Assembly: GCF_910592395.1 (NCBI RefSeq)
Contig: NC_088308.1
Coordinates: 16,569,501-16,633,500, forward strand
Direction: 5' to 3'
Length of the DNA: 64,000 nucleotides
Source of the DNA: Lineus longissimus
Taxonomy: Eukaryota; Nemertea; Pilidiophora; Heteronemertea; Lineidae
Shown: positions 22,130 to 33,669 of the stretch, piece by piece
How the letters are laid out: every line of letters begins with the position of its first letter
How positions within the stretch are numbered: position 1 is the first letter of the stretch
Notes under the pieces: model-generated
Seen by the model: the letters and a program-made list of their open reading frames with translations, nothing else
The model's database searches: none
What the model was told of the DNA's origin: nothing
Made by a program: the position numbers and the translations under genes

Positions 22130-24734
22130 AGAGGACGAGGTCAAGGGTAGCCGAGGCCGCACATCCCAGAAGGCCTAGTCAACAAAAACGCCGTCGTGAA
22201 GGGGACTACAGCTCCTGGACTATAGCCAACCTCCGAACGGAGTTATCCAAGGCTGGAGTCAAGGTTCCAGCGTCACTAAAGCTAAAGAAGGCTGACCTGG
22301 TTGGCCTTTATTTAGAAAATAGACAAGAGTCGGATTTACCAGACACGGCCAAGGATATTTTCACCAACAGTGACAATCATACTGCAGTGGCTGGATATAC
22401 ACAGTCTGGACTCACTGCAAATTCGGGACCAGGCTTCCCCTCTTCAAGGCTTCGTTCTAGTGCGAACTCGGGCACTGTGCCCTTGTTGAATCAGCATACT
22501 GACATGACTGAACGGATCGAAAGTAGTGGCATGACTGAGAGAAATTCGGACGTTTCGATGCTCAAATCGTAGATCGAAATCCTGCAGCAGTCTGTGGCGG
22601 CGTTGGCCAATGGACTAGCTTCCCAGCAACAGGGACATAGATCGGTAGCTGCTCCAACTGGAATGAACATTAGTTCGACCTCTACAGCAGCAGATACACT
22701 CAGGAGACAGCAACGCCGCGAGGAAACATCATACTTGTAAGGCCAACGACTCAACACCAGCAGCCGACGACATCCTTTAGAGTTGCCACCGATTTACTGC
22801 CGCATATCGTCGTCATCTCGCCCAGTCTCCGCCACACCATAGTAACTATTCTTCACTTGTTAGATGATATCCTCACTCTCAACCACCCCACGCGTGTCCC
22901 AGAGAGAAGCATGGCACTTCTGTCTCAAATGATATATAAACTCAAGATTCCGGTCGCACATCACAAAACCATTGGGCCCGTGGAGCTCCTCGATTTCCTT
23001 GATATAATCTTAGACACAATAAACATGCTGTCAAGATTGCCAAGGGACAAGTTTCTTTGGATATCAGATATGATCTCTAGAACGCTCCATAAGCGGTCAT
23101 TATACCAGGTCGGTAATTCGTGTCATATCTTATCAAACTTTCCACGAAGGTCAAGAAACTGCGTCATCACGTCACCCTAGATTCAGAGTCCAGAAAGGGT
23201 TTGGTAGCAACGGCGGATTGTCTTCAATCATGGAATGGAGTTGCTATCTTCATGGATTCACATTTGACTCAAACAGCCGATTTTGAGTTGTTCACAGATA
23301 GCTCTAGTACAATTGGTTTTGGTGGATATTTTCAAGGGTGTTGGTTCTGAGGATCCTGGCCGCATGACTGTCTGCTCCAACTCAATCCTGAGTTATCCAT
23401 GGCGTATCTTGAACTCTTTCCGATTATTGTCGCTGCCATGTTATTGGGTAGTGAATAGCGAGATCGAAAAATCATGTTCCACTACGACAAAATGGCAACA
23501 GTCCACATTCTAAAGAAAGGTCGCTCAAAAAGACTCAAGATCATGGAGATCATGCAAACACTTACAATGACCGCCGCAAAAATGGGCTTCGCTTTTTCTC
23601 TCAACACTATCCCAGAGCAAAGAATTAAGTTACTGACGCCCTCTCACGCTTTCAAATTTCAGCGGTTTCGCAGACTAGCACCAAAGGCAGAGTCACACCC
23701 ATGATTGATCCAACAGGAGATGCTTCAGCCGAGGGCTTGACAAGACACTCCACGAGCTATGGAGTTCTGTTCCTGCTTCTAACACGAAGGCTGTTTATAA
23801 TAGCGGCTTCAAATCTTATAAACGCTTCATCACGATGTTTGGCTCGGATATTCTGCACTCCAATTCCCATTCGCTGCAAACTCTCGTTCCTACCGAACAG
23901 GTTCTCTTTTATTATTTGTCCCATTGCAATTGACAGCTCTAATTGAAACTATATTGCTGGTATCAGGCACGGTTTCATGACACTCGGCTACGATAACCCT
24001 CCCACCGATCTGTCGACCGGAAACTTGTTGATACGGCTAGAATCATAGCTACATTTTGAAAGCCGTCAAACGTACTCATGGTAAGGCTAAGGCCCCCTGA
24101 TTGCCAATTACTATCAATAAACTGGCCAAGCTATTTTCTTTGTTCACAGTAGGCTGTGTTGATATCAGTACACCGATTCTCTCATGAGGGCCGCCTTTGT
24201 CTCAGGCTTTCTACGGTTTTTTGCGATGCGGTCAATTCATGGTCATTGGAAAGAAATTTGACTCGTCCATAAATCTTTGCTAGGAAGATGTTCAGTGGTC
24301 AAACCCCGAGGATTGCTTTTGCATTAACACCAAAGCTTCATTTCGTCAGGGTGTCACCGTTAGGATCTTTAGGACCAATGGCGAAACTTGTCGAGTCAGG
24401 GGCATCCAGCATTTCAGACAGTTTCGGGGTGGTCTCAGGACAGACAGTTGATCTCCATTCTTCCTCATCTCCCCATGAGGACAAGCTTGAAACAGGAATT
24501 ACTCCTTAAATAAGCTCAGAACGGCAGTGGAACGGATAAGCATAAACTCCATCCAATTAAGCGGACACTCCTTCCGCATTGGTGCAGCGACATCTGCGGC
24601 TAACGCGGACACTGATGATCACATGATACGCCTTCGGAAGATGGTCTTCAGATTGTAATATCAGATACATTAGAACACCCCTCGCAAACTTCAGACACGC
24701 ACAGCAAACGATGGCTAAAGCAAGCACAAAGTAA
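22130..24734 (+). mobile_element. DIRS-like tyrosine-recombinase retrotransposon, decayed
   Basis: Three coding zones on +. (1) 22180–22740: Gag-like, with a SAP-like SWTIANLRTELSKAGVKVP and Ser/Thr/Gln-rich tail, one stop at 22570. (2) 22857–23700: RT/RNase H of DIRS type, with GPVELLDFLDIILDT, KKLRHHVTL, ELFTDSSSTIGFGGYFQ (RNase H first Asp) and a DKMATVHILKKG block. (3) 23730–24734: tyrosine recombinase, with ASNTKAVYNSGFKSYKRF, AVKRTHGKAKAP, FYGFLRCGQF, the catalytic box GHSFRIGAATSAA (H-x-x-R, about 24573) and YIRTPLANF with the likely nucleophile Tyr (about 24667), stop TAA 24732–24734. Frameshifts and stops split each zone. The RT palm N-terminal half was not seen. Terminal repeats were not found. 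Confidence 0.75.
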
Positions 24735-25622
24735 CCTCATAATCCACCTAGTAATTTCATTCTTCAAGCGTTTTATATGTCTGCCTGTACAATTAATACT
24801 GCAACAAGCCGTCCCATTCTGTGTGAGCAAGTTATTTTCTCATCAGCTTAAGCGAGTTAACTATACTCGATTTCCCTCCTATGCACTTGCGTCAACAAAA
24901 TTTAGAACCCCTTTTATGGTTCCAGTTCTTCCAGGCAAATTCCGACTCAAAGGGTGGACCAAGGATTTAATCATGTAACGAACTATGAACATTGTGTGTC
25001 TGTGAACTGACAATTATAAAAGACTTAACGCAAGTTTGCAGTTATGTTGATGCCTGAAATTTGAGGCACACCGATTGCATAGTGCAATGCCATCGGTTTG
25101 AACCCCATAAATATGGTGTGTACGTGCCCATGATTTCCCGGACGTGGCACCAATCTCCCTAGCTGGCCTCACCTTCCAGCACCACAACGATGGTCACCAC
25201 GGAACGGCTGGGTGCGCCACGCAGGGTCTGATTCGGCGTCCCGCGGTAGGGAATTACTCCCAAAATATGCATGTTTAGGTAATAAATCATTTCATTCATA
25301 CATACATGTATATCCGTTGTCGTTGTTGCTGGTGTAAACAGCCATTTTAGGCATTATATTCTGTGACAAAAACCAAGCAACACCCAGCAAATAGGATCGA
25401 TAGTCATTGGGTCAAAATATCCTTATTTTCAGAATTCGGTACCTGGTGCTAGATAATGGGCAGTTGCTATTGCTTATCATTCATTCATCACTCTTTACTT
25501 TATTGCAGATGGACAACGAACTATATATTTACAGTATTTCTTAACTTCAGAAATACCAGCACAGCTACGGTCCAAGTATCAGAGGACAATTTCCAGTCTG
25601 GGACTGCAAGTGGCACTACCAC
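24735..25622. other. no gene recognised
   Basis: No motif. A splice-acceptor-like TACTTTATTGCAG lies at 25496–25508 just upstream of the long ORF that follows, in a different frame. Confidence 0.4.
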
Positions 25623-26582
25623 TTGAAGCTGAAGTGTATTGTGGGTATAGCTGCTCTCAGACACGTAGTGACGTCAACTTTCAATGTTTATGTATTTTCA
25701 CAAGAAAATGATAAGTCGACATATACATTAAAGCATAATTTCTTCATAAATGATCTCGTAGCTATTGCTGGCGAATATGAGGACGGGGTTATCGGTATAC
25801 GCCAGGATGGCGGAGCGTGGTGGCAGGCTCATGACCTACAAGCATTTGCATTTAGTTTAGATGGACGCAACCGCCAACAATTGTTGCTACCGTATAACAA
25901 CTTCAGGAGTAGCCGTGGCCCCGGTAATTCAACATTTCGATATCTTCGGTTTATAGTTAATAGCAATATAGTCGTCTTTGCACTAACCTATCTCCTTGGT
26001 TTCAAGAAATTAGTCACTTCTTTGAAATTGTTCAGAATCAGAAATCTTGGTATTGCCCTGAAACTGAATTTTTTTAAATCTCTCGGAGAAGCTAAGTATT
26101 CAACAGGTTTTTTATCAACGTTTCCCGTCTCGCTTAGTAATCCTCAGTTTGACTCGGAAGGAAACATATTCGAGTTTACATTCAAACCTTTCAAAATAAC
26201 CATAACGGAAAGAAAATACATGTACAATACTATGCGAACGATTCAACTTGAGGAGAATAGATTAAGAACAATTACTTTTGCCTGGATATTTGGAACTAGT
26301 ATTATTGGCGTTACTTGGCAGCACACTCAGTGCGGCGATTGCTTTCGAGAAGCAGGCGAAAAACACAGAATTCGAAAGTTGTATCTGTTCCAAGAGGACT
26401 CGTGCAGGGACAAGTCATCAGCTTTAGCATTTCCCATCATAGCTAAAATTCGGTTCATCCCCACCGTCGTTTACCTAAATGAATTTTCCTGCTTTGTCGA
26501 CGTAAAGAATCGGCTGATACTTTGGCCGAAGCAATACAAATTCAGGAAAGGTCATACATTGAAAGCGAAAATTTACATCTAA
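25623..26582 (+). CDS. 319-codon ORF, unknown
   Basis: The longest plus-strand frame in the region that no recognised element explains. It has mixed composition with a hydrophobic segment around residues 105–125 (FIVNSNIVVFALTYLLGF) and scattered Cys. Nothing matches a family I know. The length alone is uncommon by chance here, but it has no clear start context and may be an eroded transposon gene or a fortuitous frame. An acceptor-like site at 25508 would lead into another frame, so exon structure is unclear. Confidence 0.25.
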   Translation: MKLKCIVGIAALRHVVTSTFNVYVFSQENDKSTYTLKHNFFINDLVAIAGEYEDGVIGIRQDGGAWWQAHDLQAFAFSLDGRNRQQLLLPYNNFRSSRGPGNSTFRYLRFIVNSNIVVFALTYLLGFKKLVTSLKLFRIRNLGIALKLNFFKSLGEAKYSTGFLSTFPVSLSNPQFDSEGNIFEFTFKPFKITITERKYMYNTMRTIQLEENRLRTITFAWIFGTSIIGVTWQHTQCGDCFREAGEKHRIRKLYLFQEDSCRDKSSALAFPIIAKIRFIPTVVYLNEFSCFVDVKNRLILWPKQYKFRKGHTLKAKIYI

Positions 26583-28084
26583 CACAAAGAGAAAGTTTTA
26601 CCGAATCAGTAATAGGCACAGTGGCAGTGGCTGTTACAATTAGTATCCGTGACCATAACTGCAACATGCATCTACCAAATTCGAAAATCTATATATTACC
26701 TGTAATACTAGAACTGGTGAAAGTCTCCTTATGTCTACCACCGCCTTAACCGCTGAAAGGAATCTCCTAATTTTTCGCATTTGCATGTAGACTTTACCCG
26801 TGAAGCCATTCAGCAACGTCTCTAATTCATATTGTCAGTGCAAAATATGTTTTTGTGTGTTTTATCATATGAACATCCTGAGATCGTGTGTTTATCGGAT
26901 GAACAGCTGGCTAATAGACGGTGCTCTCATATAAGCTCGGCACCTGGGTCGCCCAGCAGTGCATACTGGCCTAACACCCCAGCGACCCGAGTTCGAAACG
27001 GGATCGATAAAAAAATTGCCTTATTTTTTCGTGATTCTTATCATTTTTAAGTGAAAATATACATCATTAGTAAATCGCACTTCTGTAATAAGCAAAAACT
27101 TGCAAAATATGGCTGTTCTGATCGCGCATATTTTTACTTATACGTACTGTTACATTAAATTTTAGGATGAAATTCGACCACGTTTAAAATGCATGCATAA
27201 GTACCCATAAAACCAGATAAATGTTACTTTTAAAACGACGAAAACGACAAAGCCAGGCCGACATAACACGCGCTCGCCGCCCGTTGTTAATTTAATAAAC
27301 GAATGTAATATACATGTACATTCCAAGCCTCGACCGACGCCAATGTATACGCCATATATACAACTCCAAATCCCATCGGAATGTCACATCATACTGTACA
27401 AAACACGAAGATTGTCGATTACAAATTTGTCGCAGGGATTTGATGGGACAGGCCGAACCCAAAACAATCACCAACACAAGACTTGATCCTCAAAATCAAC
27501 GACATGCTCATGAGCAAGTTGCACGTCTCCTCCAAAACATATTCGAGTACAGACAGGCCGGTTTCTGATGATGAAATGTAACAGGACAACTATCCCATTT
27601 GATTTCTCACATGCATTTTTATGACTCCGACGGCATGGCAGCCGTTCGTCTCATCGTAAAACTGGGTACAGTTGTTATGCTATCCGAACCATGACACCCC
27701 AAAAGGACTTTATATGGAACACGCTTTTAAACCTTCGGTTAAATTTTCGGGGAAAAGTTTAAGTTTAAAGTATCTAATCAGCATATTTATAAATAGCCAG
27801 TATATATTGTTGTTTTGAAGGGGCAAATAAAGGCCAAATTATAATCAATATTAAATACAAATGTTTCTCTTCGGTTGTCCGATCCTTCCACCAAATCCGG
27901 CACGCCCCCCACACATATCAAGCAGCTTTACCAAACACTCCATGTGTCCATACCCCAAACTCCATGCGGAGCACGGGTAGTTGCTAGTAAGTGTTATTTT
28001 GCAAAAAAGGGAAACGTTTCTTCACCTGGTAATCTTGTTTTTGGTCAGACCCTTGTAGTGTTTTCAGTGCTTTCATAACAGAAA
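26583..28084. other. no gene recognised; one tRNA-like stretch
   Basis: Around 26945–27005 a GTCGCCCAGCAGTGCA block and GAGTTCGAAACGGG resemble pol III A and B boxes, then A-rich DNA. It may be a SINE head. The rest holds only short frames. Confidence 0.35.
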
Positions 28085-28345
28085 ATTGGCGAGGGAGCGG
28101 GTTGGCAAAACAATTAAGAGTCGGCCCTGCGTCGGGGAAGTCCCGGGTTAGATACTCGGCCAGGGCCGCTTTGTAACTCTCAACTGGCCTGAAATGTCCG
28201 TGTGTGCGCAAGATTGGCCATTCCCCTTTGTTCTCCAGAAAGGTTTCTGGATAGGCTGGGTAACAATGGTTGCGATTGTAAAGCGCTTTGAGACAGTAGA
28301 TAACACAGTGAAAAGCGCTATATATATCTTATTATAATCATCATT
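28085..28345 (+). mobile_element. tRNA-derived SINE with conserved 3' domain
   Basis: The head has A-box-like GCGGGTTGGCAAAAC and B-box-like CGGGTTAGATACTCG. The 3' end has GTAAAGCGCTTTGAGACAG … AAAGCGCTATATATAT, the pattern of the widely conserved 3' domain in V-type/L2-tailed animal SINEs. It ends in a TTATTATAATCATCATT tail. A related tail lies at 57640–57726. Confidence 0.6.
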
Positions 28346-29356
28346 AAAGGACCATTGGCATTATTAAGGGCAATATCGCTCAGCTGTCGGCTGCCCGGTG
28401 GCCTCCTATTATACACATTAAGTAGTTTCCATCAACAGATTGCACCAAAAAAGGATAAATTCATAATCTGACTGAATTATCACGCCTTTCCGTTGTCGAC
28501 TCCGATTTGACCCGAGTTAGCTCTCCATGCATCGACCCTTTCCACGTGGAACGATACACTAGTAAATGCGTTTCCTGGAGTAAGGATCTACCCTGTGACG
28601 TCTTGGTGCTGATATCGATTTTCCTACGTCCTGCTGATGGCGCTTGATTACCCCACAATTGCGACAATAAATTGAACTGACGTTGCGTCTAAATAGCGGG
28701 GAACGTGAACTCGGATCGGCGTGCACTCATTTAACGGGAAAGGTATTTCGTGCCAGGACTTGCGCGTACTGAAAATAACGAATAACGCGTTTTTCTACTA
28801 TCAAAGAGCTGAAACAAAATTGTAAAAGCATCAAACACCTTCCGGAAAATATTTTTTCTAATGAACCAGAAGACGAACAAGCATACTGCAATAGAAAGCC
28901 GACCATTCCTTTAATACTTTCAATATGGAGAACCAGAGAAAAACATGTCTGTGCGCGCAAAAGCAACCAATGCCCGTTCAAAACAACCGCTAAGCTGAAC
29001 TTGGCGGCAACTAAGCGGTGGCATTGAAAGCCAAGCCAAACGGAGCAAACTTGGCGGTTCGCTATATAAATAACCGGTAGTTCAGCGCCCGCCAAACCAG
29101 ATAGTGGAGCTTTGACAAACCCGGCCCTGGTTTCGTGAAAGCAGAGTTGTAAGGCATGTAAGAAAGTGAGGAGTCTTTTTCTAATACCAGTGAACAACAT
29201 TGCACAAACGATTTTTGAAGATGCTTTTCGGGGGTTTCGGCTGCAGATCATAGTGATGTTTCTATGTCAATGTAATTATTGAAATTGGTACTATACCTTT
29301 ACATTGAGATTGGATTCATTACAGTAGTTTTGTTGACATCAGTTGATTGCCTTAGA
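28346..29356. other. no gene supported
   Basis: A 174-codon minus-strand frame (28727–29251) has no motif and irregular composition. On + a TATATAAATA box lies at 29062–29071 next to repeated TTGGCGG motifs, a possible promoter with no gene assigned to it. Confidence 0.35.
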
Positions 29357-29885
29357 TTCTCTAGAGTTGACAGTATATATATATATATATGTTTATTCGT
29401 ACTGAGGAAATCTAGTACAATTTGAAACAGTAAGCAAGTTAAGAAAATACAGAAAAGAACATTACACTGAATACAGACAAAGCAATGTACAATATACTTA
29501 ATTGGACATTCTACTAATGTCCCTGCATCTTTGAGTAATTAACATGACAGACTTTCTCAGTTCACACACAGCATTTCTATCATGTCACTGATTTCATAAA
29601 AATTGATTTGGTCATCTCCCGAGTCCCTCATCTCAAGTAAATCCTTAATAAAAGCCCCCCTTTGTTGAACTATAACATCATCATTGATTTCCATATCGTC
29701 TACATTTAGAGCGGGTAAATGAAACCTACTAACGTTATATTTGTGACTGCCGCTGAACGAGGATCTACTCCCGTGTACTGCCAGCCCTAAGCACATTCTA
29801 ACCACAACACTGCTAGACCTTTCCATCATTTGATAAAAGTTCACGACCCTGCGTTCTAACAAACTCTGGATTGTACAGTCACCTA
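29357..29885 (-). mobile_element. 3' end of a LINE, truncated copy
   Basis: Minus-strand frame 29557–29862 ends GAFIKDLLEMRDSGDDQINF…MIEMLCVN, matching the C-terminus of the 670-codon ORF at 31067–33079 (VRELLEMREAGN…MIINFLCTG). Both copies end with GTACGAATAAAC followed by (TA)n on the minus strand. It is 5'-truncated. Confidence 0.75.
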
Positions 29886-30172
29886 TAATATGAGGCAGTA
29901 GGCAGAACTAATAAAGCGTGTTTTTCTTTTGTTTAACTTGGACCTGTTTAAGCCTAAACATTTACAAAACACTGGTGTTCATCGGAAATTTGAACCACAG
30001 AAGGACGTCTGTCCAGCTAGACTAGTTCAGCTGGTGATGCAATGTGAAGCATAGATCGCATTTCCTTTGTTCAGACGATCATGTAATACTTGGTGAATGG
30101 GGTTGATTTTAACTGAACTCCTTTGCACAGCATTCAGCCCATAGGCCGTAAAGTGACGTACATCGCTCGGCA

Positions 30173-33100
30173 ATGTCGGGAAGAAAGAGAAGTGAGAATT
30201 TCACTCCGGACCAGCGGAGACCTCTAATTGAGCTGGAAGATATCGTTGAAGACAAGCGAACGGATGTCCAGGCAAACAAGAGAAAACAGGCAGCATGGGA
30301 GAAGATAGCAGGGGAAATGAATGCCTTATTTCCCGAACGTCCACCGTGCGCATCGAAGGACCTGAAAGACCTTTGGAGACGAATGAAGATCAAGGCCAAG
30401 ACCGTAGCCCGTGAGAAAAAGATCGACCTTGGTAAAACTGGAGGGGGGACGGCCACTGTAGGGGAGGTAGAAGACGAAATCCTTGCCATTCTGAATATCA
30501 TACCTGGGGATCTGCAACAACTACATAATCCTGTGGATGACGATGCCCCTTCCGTTCCTGTAGTTGCTGATGACGTCATTGACGAACCCTTACCATCAAC
30601 AAGCGCTGACGATCTGGGAAGGTAAATATTGGTCATCTGTTTGAATTAACTTTCATAAAAAACAGGCAAAGGTATATGCAGCAAAAACGAAGTGAGATTT
30701 ACTTATACTGAAATACTATCCAAATGACATCAACTCATCCCTTGAAAAATAAACTACTTTCCGAAATAGAAAAGAAATAAAATAACAATGCGAAAAGTGA
30801 TTAGTTATCATGATACTTTATTATATATATATATATATATGTTTATTCGTACTACTTTCCGTTGTACAGATAACAAAAAATAAGGTGCAATAGGACAATA
30901 CAGAGTTGGGTGCAAATACAAGTTTACGATAAGGCAAACAAAGTAAAAGGTAAGACTGAGAGTCGAACCCGAAAACCTCTCATTCTTGGAGATGATCCTG
31001 AATAAGTTACATTAGTATCTTGAACTATCACAATAAAACTAACACCAAAAACAATACTCCATCAAATCAACCTGTACACAAAAAGTTAATTATCATGTCT
31101 ATTTCCTCTTTTGTGAGAATATGATTCCCTGCCTCCCGCATTTCAAGCAATTCCCTAACTTGGATGGCAACCCTATTATGCCCCAATCCCCAAAATTCCC
31201 TATTGATGTCCCTTAGCATTATACATTCATCAGGCAGCTGATCCCTATTCCAGTTGTACTTTTGTAACACCATAGTTAGACTTTTCCCCACTGATGAGAC
31301 GCTCCCGGCAAATAATAATCCAACTGTAACCTTTACGAGTGTATTTCCTGATTTCCGCAGTCCTTTGATGAATTTTACGAACCTTTTCTCCAATTGAGTT
31401 TGAACGCTACAGTCCTTTATAATGGCTGGTAACAGGTCATTATGAGTGCGATATGGCAAACACAAAATCTGACGAATACATTTACGCCATGCAATATACA
31501 ATTCTTCCATGTATGGTTTTGAACAATCTAGCAACTGGTAACCATACAGCGGCATACAAAAACTTTTGAATAACTTATATCTGATTTCAAAGTTGGCGTA
31601 CCTAAACTGAGCCATAAGCATGTTGGTCCGTTTGTACAGATCATTAACTAAAACCTGAACCCTACTCCGACGAACATCAGGACCAAGAAGAATGCCCAAA
31701 TGAATTTCTTCATTAGAAATTTGAACCCTTGTACCCTCAAATACAATCTCCCCTGGCGGGTCATGTGACCCGAAGACTAAATATCTACTCTTAGATGCGT
31801 TGAAGGATATTCTGAATTCAATAGAAAATTGACGAGCCGTGTTTAGCATCTTATTTAACCCATAGAACGATGGTGCTAAGAGAATAACATCATCGGCATA
31901 TGTAAATACACCGCAAAAAATGTTGCCAACATGGCAGCCGAAACCGTCAGTTTTTATACTCGTAATAAGTTCATCCAGATAAATTCCAAAAAGAACGAGG
32001 GAGAGCACCCCACCCTGCTTAACTCCATTGGATACAGTAAATTCACCAGACATATGCTTCCCCCACTGAACCTGTACACGTTGTTGTGTGTAGATGTTGG
32101 CTAACAGCCTAGCCGCTAATGGACATAGCCCTTTTTTGATCAAAATTCGAAAAAGCTTCACAAAATGAACACAATCAAACGCTTTGCTTGCATCAAGCAT
32201 TACGCAATACACTGCGGTGTTGCAACCGTTATGATAATTAATTACTTCATTTATAGCCGTGCTACACGTAGCTGTGGAGAGACCTGTCTTGAACCCAAAC
32301 TGGGCATCAGATGTACTTAGCTCATTCTCGTACTTTTTTAGGAATATATTATCCATTATTTTGCCAATAACGCTACTTAGCGAAATACCTCTATAATTAT
32401 CGGACGTATTCAAAGGCTTTCTACTGTTTTTTGGAATTGGAACTACTTTAGTTCGAACAAACCCCATCGGGCAATATCCGTGACTCATCATGGAGCTCAC
32501 TAAAAAAGACACGTAAACATGTAATAAATGATCCCCATTTATAAAGTGATCCGACATAATTTTGGGGTTACTGTCTTTTTTACCTCGCTTCAGACACTGT
32601 ACTCCCTTCATAACTTCGTGCACACTCAATACATGATCATGATTATTGTCAATACAATGTCTGGTAATACCCGTATCAATATCTCTCTTCACATCATTCA
32701 TCTCATTTATATCATACGATACAGAATTATACAAACGTTTAAACTTCTCACCAAAAAGTTCACAAGTTGCGTCCGTACCCTTCACATTATCCATACTAGA
32801 AGGGAATACAGTGCCTTTTCCTTTCACCTTTTTTATTTCTTTCCAGAAGTCGTCATTCTTGTTATTACCTAGGGACTCAGCTAATTTATTTGCAGCAGTC
32901 CTTTCCTGATTTTTCTTATTTCGTCTCACAGCCAGATGGTAGAGGGCTCTGGTGTGGCGGCGTATGTCGGCTATTACCCCAAGCCGCGGCCTACCATTTA
33001 CTTTCCATAAATCGTGCCATAAAGTGGCCCTTCTTTTGAACTCCCTCACCTCGTCATTCCACCCAGCTCTACCAGGCACTCTACCATTAATTCTAATTAT

Positions 33101-33619
33101 GACATTCTATTGGGTTGTTATTAGGCCCGCCATTCTCCACAGTCGTTATAAAAATAAAAGGTATCCTTCATTATTTTTCAGCTGCACTCCAGCCGCGGAA
33201 ACATTCCTGAAAGATGTGGATAGGGAAGTTGAATATACTCGAGGTAACTACGATCTTCACAACAGCTCTGCCGCAACCCCCAGGAAACCACGTTCTAGTA
33301 AAAGGTAAGCAGTGAATGGAATACAACGATGTATCAGTCAAATCTAATCACTTTACACTATGGACCTCCAACACTTTGGAGTTCCTGACCACACGCGTTG
33401 CTAAATGACTTTGCATTCTTCTTTCCAGCCTTGAGAAGAGGGCTACCATGTCCGATGAATCTCCTGTCTTAAAGAAGACCGACCCTGAAAGATGAACATG
33501 AACAAAAAATGAGTTTGCTTAATTTGCAGCAGGAGGCAGCAAAATTTAAGAAGCGTGCCTACGAGGCGAAGATGGACTACTACAAGGAAAAAATTCGAAA
33601 ACTCCGCATTGACCTGTAG
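30173..33619 (+). CDS. Harbinger Myb/SANT-like DNA-binding protein, three exons, one frameshift
   Basis: Exon 1 (30173–30621) starts MSGRKRSENFTPDQRRPLIE and encodes a Myb/SANT-like (MSANTD-type) trihelix with KQAAWEKIAGEMNALF and LKDLWRRMKIKAK. Donor AAG|GTAAAT. Exon 2 (33182–33304) follows TTATTTTTCAG; exon 3 (33429–33619) follows TTCTTTCCAG. Phases agree at both joins (AG|C). In exon 3 a one-base shift near 33480–33490 is needed to reach the C-terminal coiled coil (EHEQKMSLLNLQQEAAKF), ending at 33619 and followed by AATAAA at about 33650. The pair of this gene with a DDE transposase in tail-to-tail order is the known two-gene layout of PIF/Harbinger. Intron 1 carries a whole LINE on the other strand. 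Confidence 0.75.
30822..33110 (-). mobile_element. 5'-truncated LINE inserted in the Harbinger intron
   Basis: The insertion lies between donor 30622 and acceptor 33181 of the Myb/SANT-like gene. The 3' end is GTACGAATAAAC plus (TA)n at about 30822–30852. The 5' edge is near 33110, set by the end of coding similarity. No target duplication could be read with confidence. A second, shorter copy of the family is at 29357–29885. Confidence 0.75.
31067..33079 (-). CDS. LINE reverse transcriptase, 670-codon open frame
   Basis: The N-terminus (PGRAGWNDEV…WHDLWKVNGRPRLG) matches the linker after the endonuclease in CR1/L2/I-group LINEs, so the endonuclease itself is missing. RT motifs follow in order: FVRTKVVPIPKN, DNYRGISLSSVIGKIMD, DAQFGFKTGLSTATC, VMLDASKAFDCV (motif A Asp), NGVKQGGVLS (motif B) and FTYADDVILLAP (catalytic YADD), then a thumb and C-terminal region ending MIINFLCTG. 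There are no internal stops over 2 kb, which implies recent insertion. The first Met is only the first in frame; the true ORF began further 5'. The exact clade is uncertain. Confidence 0.9.
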   Translation of the reverse strand: MPGRAGWNDEVREFKRRATLWHDLWKVNGRPRLGVIADIRRHTRALYHLAVRRNKKNQERTAANKLAESLGNNKNDDFWKEIKKVKGKGTVFPSSMDNVKGTDATCELFGEKFKRLYNSVSYDINEMNDVKRDIDTGITRHCIDNNHDHVLSVHEVMKGVQCLKRGKKDSNPKIMSDHFINGDHLLHVYVSFLVSSMMSHGYCPMGFVRTKVVPIPKNSRKPLNTSDNYRGISLSSVIGKIMDNIFLKKYENELSTSDAQFGFKTGLSTATCSTAINEVINYHNGCNTAVYCVMLDASKAFDCVHFVKLFRILIKKGLCPLAARLLANIYTQQRVQVQWGKHMSGEFTVSNGVKQGGVLSLVLFGIYLDELITSIKTDGFGCHVGNIFCGVFTYADDVILLAPSFYGLNKMLNTARQFSIEFRISFNASKSRYLVFGSHDPPGEIVFEGTRVQISNEEIHLGILLGPDVRRSRVQVLVNDLYKRTNMLMAQFRYANFEIRYKLFKSFCMPLYGYQLLDCSKPYMEELYIAWRKCIRQILCLPYRTHNDLLPAIIKDCSVQTQLEKRFVKFIKGLRKSGNTLVKVTVGLLFAGSVSSVGKSLTMVLQKYNWNRDQLPDECIMLRDINREFWGLGHNRVAIQVRELLEMREAGNHILTKEEIDMIINFLCTG

Positions 33620-33669
33620 CCTATGGATGTATCCTATGACATGATGAATGAAATAAAGGTTATAAAAAC

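Noticed and set aside
28727-29251. 174-codon minus-strand ORF
   Set aside because: No motif, unusual composition and no splice or promoter context on that strand.
32528-32909. Plus-strand ORFs of 114 and 87 codons
   Set aside because: They are antisense shadows of the LINE ORF at 31067–33079.
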